Assembly (NCBI GenBank): GCA_002505935.1
Contig: DAWL01000184.1
Span: forward strand, 1 to 6,027
Direction of reading: 5' to 3'
From: Euryarchaeota archaeon UBA226
GTDB lineage: Archaea > Thermoplasmatota > Poseidoniia > Poseidoniales > Poseidoniaceae
Length of the DNA stretch: 6,027 nt
The position numbers were made by a program, and so were the translations under genes. The notes under the pieces were generated by a model. It saw only the letters and a list, made by a program, of their open reading frames with translations. It made no database searches and was not told the DNA's origin. This document shows positions 5,056 to 6,027 of this stretch, piece after piece (within the stretch, counting starts at the first letter, position 1; each line of letters begins with the position of its first letter).

Positions 5056-6027
5056 ATGGGGATGGCGATGACGAACAAGAAGGCTTTCGTTGGTGGGTTG
5101 GTTTTCACCCTCTTGGGTGCCACACTTCTTCTGTATGCCATGCACGATGAATCTTGGATGACAATTTCCATCCCGTTGGAATCATCTTCTGAAGATGAAG
5201 AATTATTGGGGCCGGAGTATAGGAATGCTGGTACTGGTTTAAATTTCGGACTTTACCAAACTGAAGTTGTTGCTTGGGGTGAAGTATGTGTTGATTCTGA
5301 ATGTGAGGATTTATCCAACAATAGGGAAGTAGTTGAATACACGACTTGTGAAAAGGATGGAGAATCGGGTAATGTAATGCAGGACAACATGTGCGCGATT
5401 CCAGAGGTCACAGAGGCCGGAGAGGCCGGAGATTTGGGGCATTGGTTATTTATCTCGGCAATTTGTTTGGGTTTAATTGCAATGATTCTTGCTATAGTTG
5501 GTATTCCAGGGTACATGCATGGATGGGTTCCTTTACTTCTCAATGCGATTTCAACTTTAGTTGTAGTAGCAGGAGCAGTAGTCTGGCTGGTCGCATTCCC
5601 TGATCTGAATACTAGTGAATTGAAAGGGGATATCGATGAACGATTCAGTCCATCATATGGTTTCTATTTGTCCATTGTTTCTGCACCATTTTTCTTCATC
5701 GGAGGACTTGTGTGGGGAGGAATAGATGGTTTCAATCTCGAAGGCAGTGAGGATGATTGGGATGAAGATGAGGAAGATTGGCAAGATGCGGTCATGAATT
5801 CGAAAGAGGAATCCTCTGATTGGAGGAGACAGGAAGTACCGGTTTCTTACGGTACCGAGGCACATCATCAATATCAACAGGATATGATGCAGCAATATGA
5901 GTATCAAGATCAATCATATCATCACAGGCAGTCATACGATTCACAGCCGAATTGGCAGAGGTCTGCCCCAAGGCCCGCTCCGCGTTCAGCCCCGTTATCG
6001 GGACCTCCACAATCAGGTCCTCCGCAG
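5056..6027 (+). CDS. Four-helix membrane protein with cysteine-bearing outer loop and disordered C-terminal tail, 3' end cut by window edge
   Basis: The frame is open for 324 codons to the right edge; I do not recognise the family. Helix 1 is about 10-28. A long hydrophilic loop (29-127) follows, with W34, GLNFGLY (61-67), W74 and cysteines C78, C83, C98 and C113. Helices 2 (129-150) and 3 (157-181) are joined by a very short turn. A second loop of about 20 residues follows, then helix 4 (201-222). With basic NKK before helix 1, both ends should be cytoplasmic and the cysteine loop outside, where two disulfides could form. From 223 on the tail is strongly acidic (EDDWDEDEEDWQD), then rich in His, Gln, Tyr and Met, then Pro/Arg/Ser-rich, ending SGPPQSGPPQ at the edge. 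It is likely disordered. In-frame ATGs at 5062 and 5068 are equally possible starts; 5056 gives the longest form. The layout recalls claudin/PMP22-type proteins, but this is not established homology. Confidence 0.8.
   Translation, partial: MGMAMTNKKAFVGGLVFTLLGATLLLYAMHDESWMTISIPLESSSEDEELLGPEYRNAGTGLNFGLYQTEVVAWGEVCVDSECEDLSNNREVVEYTTCEKDGESGNVMQDNMCAIPEVTEAGEAGDLGHWLFISAICLGLIAMILAIVGIPGYMHGWVPLLLNAISTLVVVAGAVVWLVAFPDLNTSELKGDIDERFSPSYGFYLSIVSAPFFFIGGLVWGGIDGFNLEGSEDDWDEDEEDWQDAVMNSKEESSDWRRQEVPVSYGTEAHHQYQQDMMQQYEYQDQSYHHRQSYDSQPNWQRSAPRPAPRSAPLSGPPQSGPPQ
5413..5430 (+). repeat. Tandem 9-bp repeat inside the four-helix protein gene
   Basis: GAGGCCGGA occurs twice back to back, in frame, encoding Glu-Ala-Gly twice just before helix 2 (residues 120-125). 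The preceding nine bases (GAGGTCACA) are a partial third copy. It looks like a small slippage duplication in a flexible linker. Confidence 0.6.

Noticed and set aside
4948..5145. Extra 66 N-terminal residues for the 777-residue protein from an ATG at 5145
   Set aside because: The extension is hydrophilic, comes before a complete signal peptide, overlaps the divergent gene's start and would swallow the TATA-like box.
5253..5543. Minus-strand open frame of 96 codons
   Set aside because: It is antisense to the four-helix protein, whose helices and cysteine loop are coherent on the plus strand.
5860..5940. CAT/CAA-rich stretch considered as a simple repeat or CRISPR-like tract
   Set aside because: It has no regular unit and is explained by the His/Gln/Tyr-rich coding tail.

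Overview
The window reads as a stretch of a marine planktonic euryarchaeon, most likely Marine Group II (Candidatus Poseidoniales). This is an inference from gene content and not a database match. The triosephosphate isomerase is the short archaeal form (223 residues). A clear archaeal TATA-like element precedes the last gene. Large secreted or membrane proteins with acidic, disorder-rich segments sit beside central-carbon enzymes. All five genes look intact apart from the two cut by the window edges. I saw no tRNA, rRNA, CRISPR array, insertion sequence or phage gene.

Layout. Positions 1-716 (minus) hold the N-terminal two thirds of succinyl-CoA synthetase beta subunit (sucC), running off the left edge. 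A roughly 100-bp divergent spacer (717-817) contains a perfect 14-bp palindrome. A plus-strand pair follows: a sugar-1-phosphate nucleotidyltransferase (818-1825) and, 21 bp later, an archaeal triosephosphate isomerase (1847-2518). A 95-bp convergent spacer separates these from a 777-residue minus-strand protein (4947-2614). That protein has a signal peptide, a beta-rich ectodomain, about eight membrane helices and a thioredoxin/redoxin-like domain that has lost its active-site residues. A 108-bp divergent spacer (4948-5055) carries a good TATA-like box and an inverted repeat. A plus-strand four-helix membrane protein (5056 to the right edge) ends the window, with a cysteine-bearing outer loop and a long acidic/Gln/Tyr/His/Pro-rich tail.

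How the genes fit together. SucC (TCA cycle) and TpiA (glycolysis/gluconeogenesis) are housekeeping enzymes. The nucleotidyltransferase draws sugar phosphates from the same hexose pool, probably for surface glycans. The two divergent membrane proteins are the least characterised part and the best candidates for something new: an envelope protein with a non-catalytic redoxin domain next to a four-helix protein whose layout recalls claudin/PMP22-type proteins. The link to each other, and the claudin comparison, are speculative.
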